Of a DNA stretch of 64,000 nucleotides, positions 61,489 to 64,000 are shown in pieces. The notes below the pieces were generated by a model. The model was not told the DNA's origin. It ran no database searches and saw nothing but the letters and a program-made list of their open reading frames with translations. Positions within the stretch are counted from its first letter, which is position 1, and the number at the start of each line of letters is the position of its first letter. The stretch comes from Pseudomonas viridiflava (lineage in GTDB: Bacteria > Pseudomonadota > Gammaproteobacteria > Pseudomonadales > Pseudomonadaceae), in the NCBI RefSeq assembly GCF_900591205.1, contig NZ_UUPU01000082.1, forward strand, positions 159,763 through 223,762. The letters run 5' to 3'. Made by a program: the position numbers and the translations under genes.

Positions 61489-63207
61489 ATGCGCCCACTC
61501 GCCCCCCTTGCCCTTGCCCTGTTGCTCACCGCTTGCGGAGATGGCGAATCGCTGTTGCCGCCCGATGCGCGCCTGCCCGATGGCGGCCGCTACCGTGGCG
61601 ATGTGGTCAATGGCTTGCTGCAAGGCCAGGGCCGCGTCGATTACCCCAATGGCAGTTGGTACGCGGGGCAGTTCGACAAAGGCCAGTGGCACGGTGCGGG
61701 CGAATGGCATGGCAGCAATGGCGAAGTCTATAAAGGCCAGTTCCAGCAGGGCCTGTTCGACGGTCAGGGCAGCCTGACCACAGCCGGCAGCCACTATGTA
61801 GGCGGGTTCAAGAACGGTCGGCGCAACGGCGAAGGCACCCTCAAAGAAGGGCAGATGACCTACCGCGGCGAGTTCAAGGACGACCAATACTCCGGCCTCG
61901 GCCGCCTCGAGCTGGCCGACGGCAGCCAGTACCAGGGCCAGTTCGCCCACGGCAAGCCGAATGGCGAAGGCCAGCGCAACGACGACAGCGGCAACCAGTT
62001 CAGCGGCCACTTCGTGGATGGCCAACTGGAAGGCAACGGCACGTTCAACAGCGCAGACGGCGACATCTACGTCGGCCAGTTCAAGCAGAACCAGCTAAAC
62101 GGCAAGGGCCGCTACGAAAACGCCGACGGCGATGTGTGGATCGGCCAGTTCAAGGAAGGCGCGCTGAGCGGCAAGGGCGAATTGATCGGCGTGGACGGCA
62201 GCCATTACGTCGGCCAGTTCAGCGACTGGCGTTTTACCGGCGAAGGCCGCCTGAACCTCACCGACGGCAGCTTCTATATCGGCGGCTTCGACAGCGACAG
62301 CTACCAGGGCAAAGGCACCCTCGTGCTCACCGATGGCACCGTGCAGGCCGGCACGTGGGTCAACGGCATGCGCGTGCGTGACGCCGACGGCAAGCTGCTG
62401 CCCGACCCGCTGGAGATCGGCGTGCTGGCCCAAGGCCGCTTGCTCGATGCCGCACTCGCCGCTGTCCCCGCCTCCACCCCCGCGGTGGAGCTGTATACCC
62501 TGGTGCTGGCGGGCGACGGCAAACAAAGCGTGTTCCTGCGCGAAGCCGATTACGTCAGCAATATGCTCGCCACACGCTTCGGCGCCCGTGGGCAGATTCG
62601 CCTGGTCAACCACCGCGACCATATCGCCGATCGCCCCATGGCCACCCGCGAGAGCCTGCGTCGCGCCGTGCAGACCCTGGCCGAACGCACCGGGCCGGAA
62701 GACTTGGTGTTTATCTACCTGACCAGCCACGGCACCCACGAACATGAACTGGTGTTGGACCAGCCGCGCATGGAGTTGGCCGACCTGCCCGCCGATGAGC
62801 TGGCGGCCGTGCTTACGCCACTGAAAAACCGCGACAAGATCATCGTGATTTCCGCCTGCTATTCCGGCGGGTTCATCCCCGCGCTCAAAGACGAACGCAC
62901 GCTGATCATGACCGCCTCACGGGCCGACCGCGTGTCCTTCGGTTGCTCCGAGGAGGCCGACTTCACCTACTTCGGCGACGCCCTCTTCGCCCAAGCCTTC
63001 AACCAGACCGATGACCTGCAGCAAGCCTTCAAACTGGCGCAGTTGCATGTGACCGAGCGCGAGCAGGCGGACAACTTCGAAGCCTCCGAGCCGCAGATCT
63101 GGGCCCCCAAAGGCGTGATCGCCCACTGGCAACTATTACGCAAGCAGCAGGCACGAAAGGCGCTCGAAAGCGTCTCAATGAATAGCAAGGAAGCCAAAGG
63201 CAACTAA
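61489..63207 (+). CDS. MORN-repeat lipoprotein with C13 (caspase-like) peptidase domain
   Basis: 572 residues from the ATG at 61489. A lipoprotein signal (MRPLAPLALALLLTAC) is followed by about eleven MORN repeats (about 30-290; YxGQFxxGxxxGxGxx pattern) and a C-terminal peptidase domain of the C13/caspase-like clan with the dyad His414 (LTSHGTHEHE) and Cys457 (SACYSGGF). MORN arrays bind lipids or act as spacers in other proteins. The longer frame adds 17 residues before the signal. Substrate and role are unknown; envelope location is clear. Confidence 0.85.
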   Translation: MRPLAPLALALLLTACGDGESLLPPDARLPDGGRYRGDVVNGLLQGQGRVDYPNGSWYAGQFDKGQWHGAGEWHGSNGEVYKGQFQQGLFDGQGSLTTAGSHYVGGFKNGRRNGEGTLKEGQMTYRGEFKDDQYSGLGRLELADGSQYQGQFAHGKPNGEGQRNDDSGNQFSGHFVDGQLEGNGTFNSADGDIYVGQFKQNQLNGKGRYENADGDVWIGQFKEGALSGKGELIGVDGSHYVGQFSDWRFTGEGRLNLTDGSFYIGGFDSDSYQGKGTLVLTDGTVQAGTWVNGMRVRDADGKLLPDPLEIGVLAQGRLLDAALAAVPASTPAVELYTLVLAGDGKQSVFLREADYVSNMLATRFGARGQIRLVNHRDHIADRPMATRESLRRAVQTLAERTGPEDLVFIYLTSHGTHEHELVLDQPRMELADLPADELAAVLTPLKNRDKIIVISACYSGGFIPALKDERTLIMTASRADRVSFGCSEEADFTYFGDALFAQAFNQTDDLQQAFKLAQLHVTEREQADNFEASEPQIWAPKGVIAHWQLLRKQQARKALESVSMNSKEAKGN

Positions 63208-63236
63208 GCTGTAACGTGTAACAAGGGGGAAACACC

Positions 63237-63878
63237 ATGTACCTGACACCGCAGCATATCTTGCTCGCCGGCGCCTCTGGCCTTACCGGCGAACACCTGC
63301 TCGACCGCCTGCTCAACGAACCCACCGTGACCCGCGTGCTGGCACCCAGCCGCAAACCGCTGGCCGATCACCCGCACCTGGAAAACCCGGTAGGCGACCC
63401 GGCCGTGTTCCTGCCGCAACTCAGCGGCCGCGTGGACATCGCCTTCTGCTGCCTGGGCACCACCCTCAAACAGGCCGGTTCTGAAGCGGCCTTTCGCGCC
63501 GTGGACCTGGACATGGTCGTGGCATTCGCCAAACGCGCACGGGAAATGGGTGCGCGGCACCTGATCGTGATCAGTGCAATTGGCGCCGACCCGAAATCCT
63601 CTATCTTCTACAACCGCGTCAAAGGCGAGATGGAACAAGCGCTCAAAGCCCAGGATTGGCCGCAATTGACCATCGTGCGGCCCTCCCTGTTGCTGGGAGA
63701 ACGGCTCGAACCGCGTCTTAGCGAACAATTGGCCGGGCCGCTGTCACGTTTGATTCCGGGCAAGTACCACGGCATTGAAGTGTGCGAACTGGCCCGAGCC
63801 ATGTGGCGCCTGGCGCTGGAAGAGCAGGACGGCGTGCGCGTGGTGGAGTCGGATGAACTGCGCAAGCTCGGCAAATAA
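63237..63878 (+). CDS. NAD(P)-binding Rossmann protein (NmrA/HTATIP2-like)
   Basis: 213 residues. LLAGASGLTGEHLLDRLL is the N-terminal dinucleotide-binding motif; VISAIGADPKSSIFYNRVKGE carries the Tyr/Lys pair of atypical SDRs. Short form of the family. AAGGGGG lies before the ATG. Substrate unknown. Confidence 0.85.
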   Translation: MYLTPQHILLAGASGLTGEHLLDRLLNEPTVTRVLAPSRKPLADHPHLENPVGDPAVFLPQLSGRVDIAFCCLGTTLKQAGSEAAFRAVDLDMVVAFAKRAREMGARHLIVISAIGADPKSSIFYNRVKGEMEQALKAQDWPQLTIVRPSLLLGERLEPRLSEQLAGPLSRLIPGKYHGIEVCELARAMWRLALEEQDGVRVVESDELRKLGK

Positions 63879-63896
63879 CCCTGCGCCGGCCGGGCG

Positions 63897-63974
63897 GGCC
63901 TCATCGCGGGCAAGCCCGGCTCCCACAGGGGAGTGCATTTCAATGGTGGGAGCTGGCTTGCCTGCGATGAGGCC
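63897..63974. repeat. REP pair, tail-to-tail orientation
   Basis: GGCCTCATCGCGGGCAAGCC and GGCTTGCCTGCGATGAGGCC flank GCTCCCACA...TGGTGGGAGC. The arrangement is the reverse of the other REPINs here, in which the GTGGGAGC ends lie outside. Confidence 0.88.
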
Positions 63975-64000
63975 AGCACAAACACCCGTTATCTAAAGCC

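Overview
The window looks like a chromosome segment of a fluorescent Pseudomonas (P. fluorescens group). Three things point there: high-GC coding DNA, the gene blocks miaB-phoH-ybeY-corC-lnt...leuS-lptE-holA and lipA-lipB-ybeD-dacC-rlpA-mltB-rodA-mrdA-rlmH-rsfS-nadD-proA (the order I remember for pseudomonads), and many intergenic REP/REPIN palindromes of the GTGGGAGC...GCTTGC type. No rRNA, tRNA, CRISPR array, IS element or prophage was seen.

Region A (1-15.3 kb, all minus strand, plus an AT-rich leader to about 16.1 kb) is the accessory and most interesting part. It is a 14-gene locus of biosynthetic character: a ThiF/E1-like adenylating enzyme, a tryptophanase-like PLP enzyme, a heme-oxygenase-like putative diiron enzyme, a PP-loop amidotransferase-like ATPase, a dienelactone-hydrolase-like protein, an N-acyl-amino-acid synthase (FeeM-like) with an extra N-terminal domain, and a cupin_8/JmjC-like protein whose HxD motif is altered. 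Around these are two glutathione-linked proteins (MAPEG and a cytosolic GST cut by the window edge) and transport genes (BASS symporter, CPA2 antiporter, MMPL/RND exporter, LolA-like periplasmic protein, outer-membrane barrel). Four-base overlaps and a weak terminator suggest two transcription units: thiF-PLP-LolA-like-barrel, then HDO through GST. The region has no REP elements and seems lower in GC than the rest. I do not recognise a characterised pathway with this gene set. A secreted N-acylated, oxidatively tailored amino-acid product is my inference.

Region B (16.2-30.4 kb) is conserved housekeeping and regulatory DNA: YceK-like lipoprotein, FieF-type metal exporter, a Pro/Asn/Gln-rich exported protein, an Lrp regulator, DUF2788, RluE, AMP nucleosidase, AidB-type acyl-CoA dehydrogenase, a 7TMR-DISM hybrid kinase, thiD-thiE-hemL and a Sel1-repeat protein.

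Region C (30.4-45.2 kb) holds tRNA modification, RNA maturation and envelope assembly genes: DUF1820, miaB, phoH, ybeY, corC, lnt, ydcF, leuS, lptE, holA, the ribosome-rescue gene arfA with a hairpin inside its reading frame, a lytic transglycosylase and ldcA.

Region D (45.3-56.8 kb, minus strand) is the lipoate and cell-elongation block from lipA to proA.

Region E (56.8-64 kb) holds a 3-methyladenine glycosylase, a DedA-PAP2 fusion, a LON-domain protein, a CidA/CidB pair, a MaoC hydratase, a MORN-repeat/C13 (caspase-like) lipoprotein and a small NAD(P)-binding protein. Start codons were moved from the longest reading frame wherever a Shine-Dalgarno sequence or family N-terminus argued for it; this is said in each entry.
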